This document shows positions 8,131 to 16,497 of a stretch of 64,000 nucleotides of DNA, in pieces. Under the pieces are notes generated by a model, which worked only from the letters and a program-made list of their open reading frames with translations, was not told the DNA's origin and made no database searches. Position 1 is the stretch's first letter, and the number at the start of each line of letters is the position of its first letter. Location: assembly GCF_045689245.1 (NCBI RefSeq), contig NZ_CP136865.1, forward strand, positions 2,356,001 to 2,420,000. The letters are read 5' to 3'. This DNA is from Congregibacter brevis. GTDB lineage: Bacteria > Pseudomonadota > Gammaproteobacteria > Pseudomonadales > Halieaceae. The position numbers were made by a program, and so were the translations under genes.

Positions 8131-9036
8131 GTGCATCGACTGTTTATTTTTAGCTTGGGCCTAGTGCTCGCGGCTTGCTCCTCTGTTCAATACAACCTTC
8201 CCCCTGTCTCCGCCGATGTTGATGGAGATCGTCGTGCGGGTAAATTCATCTGGCATGACTTAATTTCCGATGATCCTGAGGGCACAGAGACTTTTTACAG
8301 CGCGCTGTTTGGGTGGGAATTTCGCTCTTTGGAGTTGCTGGGTGCCAGCTACTGGATCATTAGTCTCGATGGCAAGCCTATCGCGGGCATGGTGGACCAA
8401 TCCGGCGTAGCGGCTAAACGCGACATCTCCCAGTGGATGTCTGTGATGGCAGTACCAAATGCCGAAGAAGCCGTTTCTGTAGTGAGCAAAGCGGGAGGAC
8501 GTGTTTTGCGCGAACCCGTGTCCATCGGCGATCGAGGTACGATCGCCGTCTTTGCTGATGCTCAAGGCGCGTACTTTGCAACGTTGACGACAGTAGATGG
8601 TGATCCTGTGGACGAATCATCGCTGCCTGCCGAGGGCGCGTTTTTGTGGCACGAGCTCTGGACCAGTGACGTAGACGATGCGACCAGTCTCTACTCCGCG
8701 CTGGGTGATCTTGATGCTGAAGCCCTTGAAGGAACATCACCGGATGGCTCTGCGATTGATTTCAGAGTGCTCCGTAGCGAGGAGTTGACTCGCGCGGGCA
8801 TCAGAAGCCTACCTGAACCTGAGATGCCGTCACTCTGGATGCCTTATCTCAGGGTGAAGAGCTTTGAGCGACTGGAGGTGCTTTTGTCTGAGGTAGACGA
8901 TCTCGGCGGGGAAGTGCTGGTACCCGCGGTCTCCCGGCCCTCAGGCGGTTACGTGGCAGTCATCGCGGGACCCTCGGGCGCCCCTATTGCGCTGCAAACT
9001 TGGGGAGATGAGCAGTCTCTGATTGAGGATTTATAG
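8131..9036 (+). CDS. Lipoprotein with two VOC (glyoxalase-like) domains
   Basis: The 301-residue product starts at a GTG; an ATG eight bases earlier is in a frame that stops quickly. A lipobox (LAAC, Cys16) marks it as a lipoprotein. Two vicinal-oxygen-chelate domains follow: the first opens with FIWHDLISDD near residue 40, the second with FLWHELWTSD near residue 170. Family members include glyoxalases and dioxygenases, but this two-domain type is usually annotated only as VOC protein. Being lipid-anchored outside the cytoplasm is unusual for the fold. Gene 9038 follows after one base, so the two are co-expressed. Confidence 0.8.
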   Translation: MHRLFIFSLGLVLAACSSVQYNLPPVSADVDGDRRAGKFIWHDLISDDPEGTETFYSALFGWEFRSLELLGASYWIISLDGKPIAGMVDQSGVAAKRDISQWMSVMAVPNAEEAVSVVSKAGGRVLREPVSIGDRGTIAVFADAQGAYFATLTTVDGDPVDESSLPAEGAFLWHELWTSDVDDATSLYSALGDLDAEALEGTSPDGSAIDFRVLRSEELTRAGIRSLPEPEMPSLWMPYLRVKSFERLEVLLSEVDDLGGEVLVPAVSRPSGGYVAVIAGPSGAPIALQTWGDEQSLIEDL

Positions 9037-9037
9037 A

Positions 9038-9271
9038 ATGCAAAAAGTGAAGAACTCCAGTTCATGCAAAAGCCGAGTACTCCGTCGTTTTGGACTCATG
9101 GTACTCGCGGCTAGTGTGTTGTCCCTGACGGGCTGCGATGATCCGCAGGTTTATGGAAGTGTAGGCGTGTCCTCCGGGTATGGTGGCTACGGCGGCTACT
9201 ACGGAGGCTATCGCGGTTGGGGCGCGCCGCGTATGCATACCAGCATTTCCGTGGGTGGACGTATACGCTAG
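9038..9271 (+). CDS. Small Gly/Tyr-rich lipoprotein
   Basis: A 77-residue product starting at the ATG at 9038, with TGAGGA eight bases upstream inside the end of the previous gene. It has a basic N-terminus, a hydrophobic segment and a lipobox (SLTGC, Cys about 33), so it should be a lipoprotein. The mature part is short and rich in glycine and tyrosine (repeats of GYGGY and YGGYRG). Similar short glycine-rich lipoproteins are common in gammaproteobacteria, without known role. It lies one base after the VOC lipoprotein gene. Confidence 0.65.
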   Translation: MQKVKNSSSCKSRVLRRFGLMVLAASVLSLTGCDDPQVYGSVGVSSGYGGYGGYYGGYRGWGAPRMHTSISVGGRIR

Positions 9272-10291
9272 CTAAAAACTCCAGCCCACGCCTGTGGTAA
9301 CCCCCCAGTCGAATTCGCCTGCCGCGTTTATTTCCACGGTGGAGTTATCGAAGCTGCCCCAGGCGCTGAAGTCCCAAAACAAATCTTCAACCATCTCCCA
9401 GCGCACCGTTGCCGCGGTGTCGGCTCGAACGCGACCCTTCTCTGTCACGGACGGGTACACCGATGCATCTAACTTGAGTTTTAGCTCCGGGGTATCGTAA
9501 CGCCATCGCGAATAACCAAAGGTGAGCACGCCCTCGAGACTCTCCAGACTGTCTCCCCCGATGCTCCTTTCCTCCAGCGCCTGGAGAGACATACTGCCTA
9601 TAAGCTCGCTGCGCGGGGTCTCGATAAAGTAGCGCCCGACGCCTGCACCGAGAGACAGGCGGTAGTCCAAGCCCAGTTCATCGTTGGTTTCGTAGCCACC
9701 AAACACCAGGCGATAGTTAACAGACCTATCTACCCATGCCTTGCGCGACAGACTGACGCGTGAGCTTGAGGTGGAGTCGTCGTCCGTATCGGACACGGTT
9801 ATCCGACTTGTCAGTGAGTTTAGGGTTTTCTCATCTTCGTAGGAGAAGTCTGCGCGAAACTCAGTTTGGGTGACGCCGCTAGCCTTGGTAAATGCATAGT
9901 TCGCTGCAATGTAGATATCAATGCGATCAATTAATGTGTCCTCAACCGGGCGGATTTCCACAATTTCCTGCCAGCCAAAGCTCTTTTTTCCAAACACATC
10001 TTCGAGAGTGACCGTGCCCGAAATCGATCCTGGTTTGACGCTCCCGTAAAACCGCTGGCCATTGTCCAGGCGCAACTCATAGTTGTAGTTTGATTCAATA
10101 CTGGCGATTTCCTTCCATTCGATGTCCAGGGTTCCCATGGCATCGGTTTTGAAGCTGAGACGACCGCCTAACAATGATTTTATTTCACCGGTTACTCGGT
10201 CACCGTTGTAGAGAGTGATAGTATCGGTCTTGCGTTGCGCCGCTGCAGATTCACTCAGGCAAACGCTAACCAGGAGGAGCATGATTACCAT
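9272..10291 (-). CDS. DUF481 outer-membrane protein (YdiY-like)
   Basis: The protein ends in an aromatic residue (WSF) after beta-strand-rich sequence, as outer-membrane barrels do. It matches DUF481/YdiY proteins: an N-terminal part with repeated G-D-R-V-T-G-E-I and W-K-E-I type segments, then a barrel. I start it at the ATG at 10291, which gives 339 residues and a signal peptide ending SAAA; the frame stays open to a TTG at 10417, and a TTG near 10339 would add a basic n-region, so the exact start is uncertain. DUF481 proteins include salt-induced outer-membrane proteins; the function here is not known. It is divergent from the lytic transglycosylase and the two 5' ends may overlap. Confidence 0.78.
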   Translation of the reverse strand: MVIMLLLVSVCLSESAAAQRKTDTITLYNGDRVTGEIKSLLGGRLSFKTDAMGTLDIEWKEIASIESNYNYELRLDNGQRFYGSVKPGSISGTVTLEDVFGKKSFGWQEIVEIRPVEDTLIDRIDIYIAANYAFTKASGVTQTEFRADFSYEDEKTLNSLTSRITVSDTDDDSTSSSRVSLSRKAWVDRSVNYRLVFGGYETNDELGLDYRLSLGAGVGRYFIETPRSELIGSMSLQALEERSIGGDSLESLEGVLTFGYSRWRYDTPELKLKLDASVYPSVTEKGRVRADTAATVRWEMVEDLFWDFSAWGSFDNSTVEINAAGEFDWGVTTGVGWSF

Positions 10292-10385
10292 CGTCACGCG
10301 TAGCAGCCGCCAGTTTTTTTCTAACAGCGTGTTTTCCAATTGCGCGTGTTCCAAATGCGAGAGTCGTCCCGCTGATGGGTACGCA

Positions 10386-12422
10386 ATGTGCCGAGGAAGC
10401 GTTTCCGGACTATTCAAGGTCGTTCACCGATGTCTGTCTCTTCTGCAGCCAAGTTTACCGCTATCAGCCTCTAAAATTACCTCTCTGGCAGTTTTACCGA
10501 TGTTATGCCTGGCCGCGTTGATAAGCGTGCTTACGGTACCGCTCGCCCACGCGGTTTTTGACACGACTTCCGATGGTTCGTCTTCTGCTGCGGATCGAGA
10601 ACGCTTTCTTAAAGCCCAAGAGATGATCGAAGCGGGAAACTGGTCGGCGTTCGATCGTGAGCGCAAGGCGCTTGACGATTATCCCTTGGCTCCCTACCTG
10701 GATTACGAACGCTTAATGCGTCGACTCACCGTAACTTCAGGGACCAAGGCTAAACAGTTTGTTGATGCGCAGAGCCAAAGCCCTCTAGGAGTGCGATATC
10801 TCGGCAGCTATCTAGGCGCTACCGGGAAGCGCCGTCGCTGGGGCGACTATCTGGATGCGGCCGAAAAGGAGCCGCGCAGTGAGAATCTCCGTTGCTATTA
10901 CGCTCGCGCCATCCGTGCTCGCGTTGCCGAAGAGAAGGCCTGGGAGCTAGCAAGCAGGCTATGGGTTTCGGCGAGTTCCGTTGATGACGCCTGCGACCCT
11001 TTGTTCAAGCTTTGGCTAGAAGCGGATCGCCTGAATGATGATTTGGTGTGGCGTCGCGCGACCCTCGCTTATGCAGCGAGAGAAGGGGGGCTGTTGCGGT
11101 ATGTGGCTTCTTTGGGCAGCCCCGAAATTCAGCCCGCATTGGCGGCGTTGCGTGGCAGCTATAGTCAGCCGCAACGCAGCGTCGATCTTGCGAAAAGTCT
11201 CCCTTCACCCTGGGCTGGCGATGTATTGACGCTGGGGCTCGAGCGGTACTCCCGTTATAAGCCTGCTAGAGCGCTGCGCCAGTTTGAGGCACTGAGTCGC
11301 GACGCCTTAAGCGACACCCAGAGAAAACGCGTTACCTCTGCTGTCGCGTTTCGAGGCCTGTTAGAGCGCGATGACGATGTGAAGCCATGGGTCGATGCAT
11401 CGTTGTCCCAGTGGCGTGATGACAAGCTGACGACGCTCCGTTTGCGTTGGGCAATAGCGGAGCAGGACTGGCAAGCGATAGACAATTTGTTCTTTGCGCT
11501 CAGCGCCCAGGCGCAAGAAGAGGGAACCTGGCGTTACTGGTACGCACGCTCCCTCGAGGCCCGGGGAAGCGAGGCCGATGCCCAGCTCCTTTTTGCCACT
11601 GTGGCTAAGGAACGAAGCTACTACGGATTTCTCAGTGCCGATAAGCTTGGTCTTCCCTACAGTTACCAGGATTCAGCCAGCGCAAAAGCTCCGATGACTG
11701 ACGGCGAGTTACCTCCGTGGACCTCGAACGCTCTGTGGCGTGTGCATGAACTTAATGCCCTCGACGAGAACAGACTTGCGGAGGCGGAATGGACTTACGC
11801 TTTGCAGTGCCTCGATGATGGGCAGCAACTGGCGTTTGCTCACATCGCCAAGGAACAGGGCTGGCATCGTCTGAGTATCGATGCGGCCAATGCTGGCCGT
11901 CATTGGGATGCCTTGGACTTGCGTTTTCCTCTGGCGTTTGTCGACGACTTTTATCAGCGAGCTGCGGCGCAGTCGCTTCCTGTGAGCGAGCTCATGGCGA
12001 TAGCGCGGCGTGAAAGCGCGTTTTCGCCTACTGCGCGTTCGCCGGTGGGAGCTCGTGGACTGATGCAACTGATGCCGGCAACCGGACGCTCTGTGGCTCG
12101 TAAAGTCGGTGTACCCGTGAGCACCAAAGCTCTGGATAACATTGAATACAACATCACCTTGGGCAGCGCGTATTACAGCCAACTTCTCGAGCGCTTTGAG
12201 GGTAATCGTGCTGTGGCGCTAGCGGCTTACAACGCAGGCCCCAATCGCGTAAAGAACTGGCTGAGCGATGAGCTGCCGCTGGATGCTTGGATCGAGACCA
12301 TTCCCTATCGCGAGACTCGGGATTATGTCAAAGCCGTTTTAGCTTACAGCGTCGTATTTGATTACCGTCTCGGTGAGAAAGCGCAGCTGATGGGTAACGC
12401 GAACCTACGGTCAATTGACTGA
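10386..12422 (+). CDS. slt: Soluble lytic murein transglycosylase
   Basis: Periplasmic enzyme cleaving the MurNAc-GlcNAc bond of peptidoglycan to leave 1,6-anhydro ends. A long helical N-terminal region (the U and L superhelix of Slt70) is followed by the SLT domain: catalytic Glu543 in RRESAF, then GLMQLMPAT and ALAAYNAGP. From the ATG at 10386 the protein has 678 residues; the hydrophobic signal segment sits at about residues 30-53. A second ATG at 10500 would start inside that segment and leave no basic n-region, so I prefer the first. The stop overlaps the TTG of the glycosyltransferase gene, suggesting an operon slt-GT-GT. Confidence 0.88.
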   Translation: MCRGSVSGLFKVVHRCLSLLQPSLPLSASKITSLAVLPMLCLAALISVLTVPLAHAVFDTTSDGSSSAADRERFLKAQEMIEAGNWSAFDRERKALDDYPLAPYLDYERLMRRLTVTSGTKAKQFVDAQSQSPLGVRYLGSYLGATGKRRRWGDYLDAAEKEPRSENLRCYYARAIRARVAEEKAWELASRLWVSASSVDDACDPLFKLWLEADRLNDDLVWRRATLAYAAREGGLLRYVASLGSPEIQPALAALRGSYSQPQRSVDLAKSLPSPWAGDVLTLGLERYSRYKPARALRQFEALSRDALSDTQRKRVTSAVAFRGLLERDDDVKPWVDASLSQWRDDKLTTLRLRWAIAEQDWQAIDNLFFALSAQAQEEGTWRYWYARSLEARGSEADAQLLFATVAKERSYYGFLSADKLGLPYSYQDSASAKAPMTDGELPPWTSNALWRVHELNALDENRLAEAEWTYALQCLDDGQQLAFAHIAKEQGWHRLSIDAANAGRHWDALDLRFPLAFVDDFYQRAAAQSLPVSELMAIARRESAFSPTARSPVGARGLMQLMPATGRSVARKVGVPVSTKALDNIEYNITLGSAYYSQLLERFEGNRAVALAAYNAGPNRVKNWLSDELPLDAWIETIPYRETRDYVKAVLAYSVVFDYRLGEKAQLMGNANLRSID

Positions 12423-13128
12423 CGTCCGTTCAGTGCTGTCTTTTGTGATCCCCGTACTCAATGAAGCCGATCGCTTGCCATCGCTGCTTGGTGAGCTTCG
12501 GCAGGGATTCCCCGATGCAGAGTTGATTGTCGTGGATGGAGGGAGTGGTGACGATAGCGTGGCTAAAGCAATGCCAATGGCGAATTCGGTTTTGCTCAGT
12601 TCCCCTGGCCGTGCACAGCAGATGAATTTGGGCGCGGCCTGCGCCACTGGAGACTGGTTGGCGTTTCTCCATGCGGACACTCAACCGCTATTTGATCAAA
12701 GTGAGTTAGAACCGTTTCTTCACCGTGATATGCACTGGTTTTTTTGCCAGATTTCTCTGAAGGGAAGCTCAGCGGGTTTAGCGATGGTCAGTGCGTCCAT
12801 GAATAAGCGGTCCACAGCAACGCGCGTTGCTACCGGAGACCAGTTGCTATTCGTAAAGCGAGAGGTATTTGCGAGTCTCAATGGTTTTGCTGCCATACCG
12901 CTCATGGAAGATGTCGATATCTGCAAACGCTTACGCAGCCTCAGCAGCGGCGGAGTTATTCCTTTGAAGGTTGCCTCTAGCGGACGGCGTTGGGACGAGC
13001 AGGGGCTTTGGCGCACCATTCTGCGTATGTGGGCCTTGCGTCTGGCCTTTTTTCTGGGCGTGTCGCCCCAGCGACTCTGGCAACACTATTATGGACAAGG
13101 CGCAGCGCTATCGTCAGGAGCAGAGTGA
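12415..13128 (+). CDS. Family 2 glycosyltransferase (TIGR04283 type)
   Basis: The 237-residue product has the GT-A pattern of TIGR04283: FVIPVLNEADRLP near the start, VVDGGSGDD, a GRAQQMNLGA segment and the HADT (DXD-like) metal site at about residues 82-85. The family is often found beside TIGR04282 proteins, as here, and in some genomes with arsenosugar genes, but no arsenic gene lies in this window. The TTG start overlaps the slt stop by eight bases; a GTG at 12430 is an alternative. The product is probably cytoplasmic or membrane-associated. Acceptor unknown. Confidence 0.8.
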   Translation: MTDVRSVLSFVIPVLNEADRLPSLLGELRQGFPDAELIVVDGGSGDDSVAKAMPMANSVLLSSPGRAQQMNLGAACATGDWLAFLHADTQPLFDQSELEPFLHRDMHWFFCQISLKGSSAGLAMVSASMNKRSTATRVATGDQLLFVKREVFASLNGFAAIPLMEDVDICKRLRSLSSGGVIPLKVASSGRRWDEQGLWRTILRMWALRLAFFLGVSPQRLWQHYYGQGAALSSGAE

Positions 13129-13129
13129 G

Positions 13130-13741
13130 ATGACGGTGCGCCGCTTATTGCAGCAGTTTGCTCGTTACCCTGAACCTGGGAAGGTTAAGACCCGTCTGCA
13201 GACTCAGCTTAGCGCAGAGGAGTCCTGCGCGGTACATGAATCCTTGCTGCTGCGCACCGCAAGGACGCTGGTGCAGGCGGAACTCGGTGATCAGGAGCTG
13301 TGGCTTGATCGGGCAGGGGAGCATTCAACGTTGTCTTCGGCCCTCGGTATGGGAATGGCGGGTCCCTACTTACAACGGGGGGGGGATTTAGGCGAGCGGA
13401 TGTATGCCTCGCTTCATGAGGGCTTGGGGCGCGCAGAAGCGGTAGTGTTGGTGGGCAGTGATTGTCCGGTCTTGTCTCGGGACTATTTGCTAGCGGCCTT
13501 TCAGTCTCTAGAACGTGCTGACGTAGTGTTGGGGCCGGCTGAGGACGGTGGCTTTGTTCTTATCGGTTGCACAAGCGTGCATGAGGATATGTTTGCAGGC
13601 GTATCGTGGGGCGGCGATGAGGTGCTAGAGACTACCCGGGCAAATTTCGAGCGCTTGGGACTCGCGGATGCTTATCTAGCGACACTCTATGATGTCGATA
13701 GTCCCGATGATTTACGGCGCTGGCGCCGCGAGCAAAGCTGA
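13130..13741 (+). CDS. TIGR04282-type glycosyltransferase (DUF2064)
   Basis: The 203-residue product matches the DUF2064/TIGR04282 family: FARYPEPGKVKTRL at the N-terminus, GSDCP (metal/nucleotide site) near residue 108 and GPAEDGGFVLIG near residue 132. I start it at the ATG at 13130, with AGGAG about ten bases upstream, immediately after the stop of the TIGR04283 gene; longer starts within that gene are less likely. The family resembles nucleotidyltransferase-like GT-A enzymes and is regularly paired with TIGR04283 proteins, so the two probably act on one glycan or glycolipid. Confidence 0.82.
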   Translation: MTVRRLLQQFARYPEPGKVKTRLQTQLSAEESCAVHESLLLRTARTLVQAELGDQELWLDRAGEHSTLSSALGMGMAGPYLQRGGDLGERMYASLHEGLGRAEAVVLVGSDCPVLSRDYLLAAFQSLERADVVLGPAEDGGFVLIGCTSVHEDMFAGVSWGGDEVLETTRANFERLGLADAYLATLYDVDSPDDLRRWRREQS

Positions 13742-13756
13742 CCCGTCAGTAAAAGC

Positions 13757-14170
13757 TTAGGCGTGCGCGGCAACGGCTGGCTGGGTGGCTACTGGCATAC
13801 TGGCATCGTGCCAATCGGTTTGCTTGCTGGCGCGCTGAAACAACAGCCAGGCAATCGCCGTGCAGTAGCTCAGGTTGGTTTGCAGCTCGCTATCGGGGTT
13901 AGTCAAAAACGCCCTTTGGCTCGCCAGTCCACGAACGCGGCTGGCAATGTCGGGACGAAAAGCGAGATACCGATCCCACAAGTCTCGATGCTGATTCGAG
14001 GTGATGTTAAACAGTCCCAGTCCGGGCTCTCTCCTTGAGAATAGACCGACTTCGGTTTTACGAAGTGCTGCTGCAAGCAGCTCACGTTCAGCCTCTGTCG
14101 ACCACTCGCCCAAGTATTCCAGAGTGGGTTTTATAACCTGCTCGCGCAGGTGTTCAGCAGTAATGTACAT
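13757..14170 (-). CDS. Orphan protein, weakly phage lysozyme-like
   Basis: I start this 137-residue protein at the ATG at 14170, because GAGGAG stands eight bases upstream; a GTG at 14242 would add 24 residues. It is not a member I can name. The middle reads as KTEVG followed by GLGLFNIT and then HRDLWDRYLAFRP and RGLASQ, a pattern resembling phage-encoded proteins where a Glu precedes GLYQI and H-x-D-x-W, thought to be muramidase-like. That resemblance is from memory and weak. It is a single gene next to an AT-rich spacer, convergent with the glycosyltransferase pair, with no other phage gene near. Confidence 0.55.
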   Translation of the reverse strand: MYITAEHLREQVIKPTLEYLGEWSTEAERELLAAALRKTEVGLFSRREPGLGLFNITSNQHRDLWDRYLAFRPDIASRVRGLASQRAFLTNPDSELQTNLSYCTAIAWLLFQRASKQTDWHDASMPVATQPAVAAHA

Positions 14171-14178
14171 ATAGCAAG

Positions 14179-14184
14179 CTCCTC
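14179..14184 (-). promoter_or_regulatory. Ribosome binding site GAGGAG
   Basis: Read on the minus strand this is GAGGAG, eight bases before the ATG at 14170. It is the best ribosome site in the area and decides the shorter start for the 13757 gene. Confidence 0.6.
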
Positions 14185-14492
14185 GCAGGAACATGGTGTG
14201 GATGCTCTTTGGCAGCTCATCACCGGTTTGCATGCTATTCACGGTTTCTCTTAACGGCGTCTAAACGCGGTTTTCGCTCTGTTAACTGCTGAGCTCTTGG
14301 AGTAACCCGTACCTAAGCGACATAAATCCTCGCTCTGGGATCATTTTTAACACAACAATTTCAAATATCCAATATAAATTAGGGGTTTAGCGCGTTTATT
14401 TTAACTATTTTTTGTAATACGACGCTAAATAGGGTGAATTTTGGCCTTGATCGGCCGGAATTTAGACAAAAACGGGGGTGAATGCGGATTTT

Positions 14493-14511
14493 TTGATCAA
14501 AAATTGATCAA
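14493..14511. repeat. Tandem TTGATCAA palindromes, 11 bp apart
   Basis: The 8-base palindrome TTGATCAA occurs at 14493-14500 and again at 14504-14511. The repeats start 11 bases apart, one helical turn, so they would lie on the same DNA face. This looks like a paired operator; together they could also form a weak AT stem downstream of yciH, but without a T-tract in the right place. Confidence 0.5.
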
Positions 14512-14526
14512 TTTACGCGATATGCG

Positions 14527-14895
14527 CTATCCACCGGCGATCTTTACCGTTAATCCATCGGCTTCAAGGAGCGATTTGATCAATTCTCGCTGGTCACCCT
14601 GGATTTCGATCACACCATCTTTAATGGCGCCGCCTACGCCGCAACGTTGTTTGAGCACCTTCGCGCGCTTCTTTAGAGCTGCCGAATCGTCAGGAAGTCC
14701 CGTCACCAGAGTCACTGCTTTACCACCGCGTCCCTTGGTTTCGCGTTTAAGACGAACGATGCCGTCGCCCTGGGAGGCTGCGGCTTTAAGGAGTCGGCAA
14801 CGACAGTCCGCTTTCACGACACCGCAGTCCGGGCATAAGCGCCCCTTATCCGTGCTGTACACCGGGCGGGATTTGCCGGCTCCGCTTCGACTCAT
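14527..14895 (-). CDS. yciH: YciH/SUI1 family translation factor
   Basis: The 122-residue protein is the bacterial eIF1/SUI1 homologue YciH. An N-terminal CPDCG...CRC segment (residues 21-33) resembles the small zinc-like knuckle of the family, and the SUI1 domain follows with RGGKAVTLVTGL and KQRCGVGGAIKDG. In E. coli YciH affects fidelity of initiation and has been described as an inhibitor of translation under stress. Cytoplasmic, ribosome-associated. It is divergent from slyX, with 50 bases between. Confidence 0.92.
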   Translation of the reverse strand: MSRSGAGKSRPVYSTDKGRLCPDCGVVKADCRCRLLKAAASQGDGIVRLKRETKGRGGKAVTLVTGLPDDSAALKKRAKVLKQRCGVGGAIKDGVIEIQGDQRELIKSLLEADGLTVKIAGG

Positions 14896-14945
14896 GAACG
14901 TTGCTCCTGCGTTGATGGGCAGTGTAGGGTACAGCGCTTTCCCCT

Positions 14946-15182
14946 TTGGTAAACCCCGTGGATGATGATCAGGCCAGTGCAGAGATAGCCCAGCTCCAAG
15001 CGGAGCTGGCGTTTCAAAACGATAGTGTTCAACGGCTTAACGATGCGCTCGCGACGCAACAGCAAGATATTCTGATGTTGCAGCGCCAGGTCGCTTTGCT
15101 AGGAGAGCAGTTACGCTCGCTTCGTGAGACCGATAATCACAATGAGGGCGAAGCGGTCCTCGAAAAACCGCCGCACTATTAG
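14946..15182 (+). CDS. slyX: SlyX family protein
   Basis: The 78-residue product has the SlyX pattern: a coiled coil of heptads over about residues 10-62 and the family-typical C-terminal PPHY. SlyX has no known biochemical role. No ATG exists in frame at the start; the candidates are a TTG at 14946 and a GTG at 14958, neither with a strong ribosome site. It is followed after 25 bases by avtA on the same strand. Confidence 0.85.
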   Translation: MVNPVDDDQASAEIAQLQAELAFQNDSVQRLNDALATQQQDILMLQRQVALLGEQLRSLRETDNHNEGEAVLEKPPHY

Positions 15183-15207
15183 TTCTTTCTCCGAGTAAAC
15201 TGAAGAC

Positions 15208-16464
15208 ATGCGACTTTCCAGCTTCGGCGAAAAATTTGCGGGCGATAGCGGTATCAGTGGACTCATGGACGATCTTGGAGCCGCCTTAGCTGATGATCCG
15301 ACCTTGCTCTTTATGGGCGGAGGAAATCCCGGGCGTATCGAGTCTGTGCAGGCTGCTTTTGCGTCGCGCTTGGTCGATATTGCCGAAGACCGTGGCCAGC
15401 GACATCAATTGCTTGGGCTCTATCAGGAGCCCCAGGGTGACAGGGTGTTCCGTGATGAGCTTGCGCGTTTCCTCGGCCGCGAATATGGCTGGTCTATCGG
15501 AGCCGAAAACATTGCTTTAGCCAATGGCAGTCAGTCTGCATTTTTTGTGCTGTACAACCTCTTTGCCGGTCCTGCCTCTGATGGCAGCGAGCGGCAAATA
15601 CATCTTCCTATGTGTCCAGAGTACGTTGGCTATCGCGATATCGGGCTCAGTCATCACTTTTTTACCGCGACACGACCCCGCATCGAACGCTTTGACGACG
15701 GACAGTTCAAATACCATGTGGATGCCGAGGCTTTAAGCCTATCGGAGTCTACGGCGGCCTTATGCGTATCCCGGCCCAGTAATCCCACGGGAAATGTTAT
15801 CTCCGACGCAGAAGTAGCGGCGCTCGATCAATTGGCCAAGGCCCGCGATATTCCCCTGATCCTTGATGGTGCTTATGGTCAGCCTTTTCCCGGGCTGATT
15901 AAAGAGGCGGCTACGGCGTTTTGGAATGACAACAGCATACTGATGCTCAGCTTATCCAAACTCGGGCTGCCGGGAGTGCGCAGTGGTCTTGTTATTGCTC
16001 GTCCTGAAATAGCCCAAGCCTTTTCAAGAGCCAACACCGTAGTGAGTCTGGCCTGCGGTACTCTTGGTCCTCAGCTGCTGCGCGGCATGCTCGACGATGG
16101 TTCTTTGATGCAGCTGTGCCGAAAGGACATACAACCCTATTATAGTGAGCGACGTGACTTGGCTATCCGCGCCATCGAAGCAGGCCGGGGTGATCTCCCG
16201 GTTTGGATCCACAAGCCTGAGGGCGCGTTCTTTTTATGGCTTTGGTGCGAGGGATTACCCATAGATAGCTTCACACTCTATGAGCGACTCAAAAAACGAG
16301 GCGTCATTGTCTTGCCGGGCAATGATTTTTTTATCGCTACAGGGGACGATTGGCCGCACAGTCGTGAATGCTTGCGAATTTCTTATGCAGGGGATCAGCA
16401 AACGATTGACGCGGGCATTGCCCTCATTATGAGTGAGCTTCAGCAAACCTATAATTCTTTATGA
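15208..16464 (+). CDS. avtA: Valine-pyruvate aminotransferase
   Basis: The 418-residue protein is a class I PLP aminotransferase matching AvtA, which makes alanine and 2-oxoisovalerate from valine and pyruvate (reversible). Diagnostic segments are FMGGGNPGRI near residue 35, SRPSNPTGN near 189, and the PLP-binding Lys251 in SLSKLGLPGVRSG. Length equals that of the E. coli enzyme. Cytoplasmic. The gene lies 25 bases after slyX, probably in the same transcript. Confidence 0.9.
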   Translation: MRLSSFGEKFAGDSGISGLMDDLGAALADDPTLLFMGGGNPGRIESVQAAFASRLVDIAEDRGQRHQLLGLYQEPQGDRVFRDELARFLGREYGWSIGAENIALANGSQSAFFVLYNLFAGPASDGSERQIHLPMCPEYVGYRDIGLSHHFFTATRPRIERFDDGQFKYHVDAEALSLSESTAALCVSRPSNPTGNVISDAEVAALDQLAKARDIPLILDGAYGQPFPGLIKEAATAFWNDNSILMLSLSKLGLPGVRSGLVIARPEIAQAFSRANTVVSLACGTLGPQLLRGMLDDGSLMQLCRKDIQPYYSERRDLAIRAIEAGRGDLPVWIHKPEGAFFLWLWCEGLPIDSFTLYERLKKRGVIVLPGNDFFIATGDDWPHSRECLRISYAGDQQTIDAGIALIMSELQQTYNSL

Positions 16465-16497
16465 ACTGAACAGAATAAATCCAGACGGAGAGTATCA

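Larger units (their letters stand above)
14171..14526. other. AT-rich intergenic region
   Basis: This gap of 356 bases lies between two minus-strand genes and is clearly richer in A and T than its surroundings, especially at 14340-14520. I see no convincing coding frame. It holds the ribosome site of the 13757 gene and a pair of TTGATCAA palindromes (listed separately). Confidence 0.5.

Noticed and set aside
11709..12182. Minus-strand frame of 157 residues opposite slt
   Set aside because: It lies across the SLT catalytic domain on the other strand and has no features of its own.
14441..14965. Plus-strand frame of 174 residues opposite yciH
   Set aside because: The minus strand encodes a clear YciH; the plus frame has no recognisable motif and runs into slyX.
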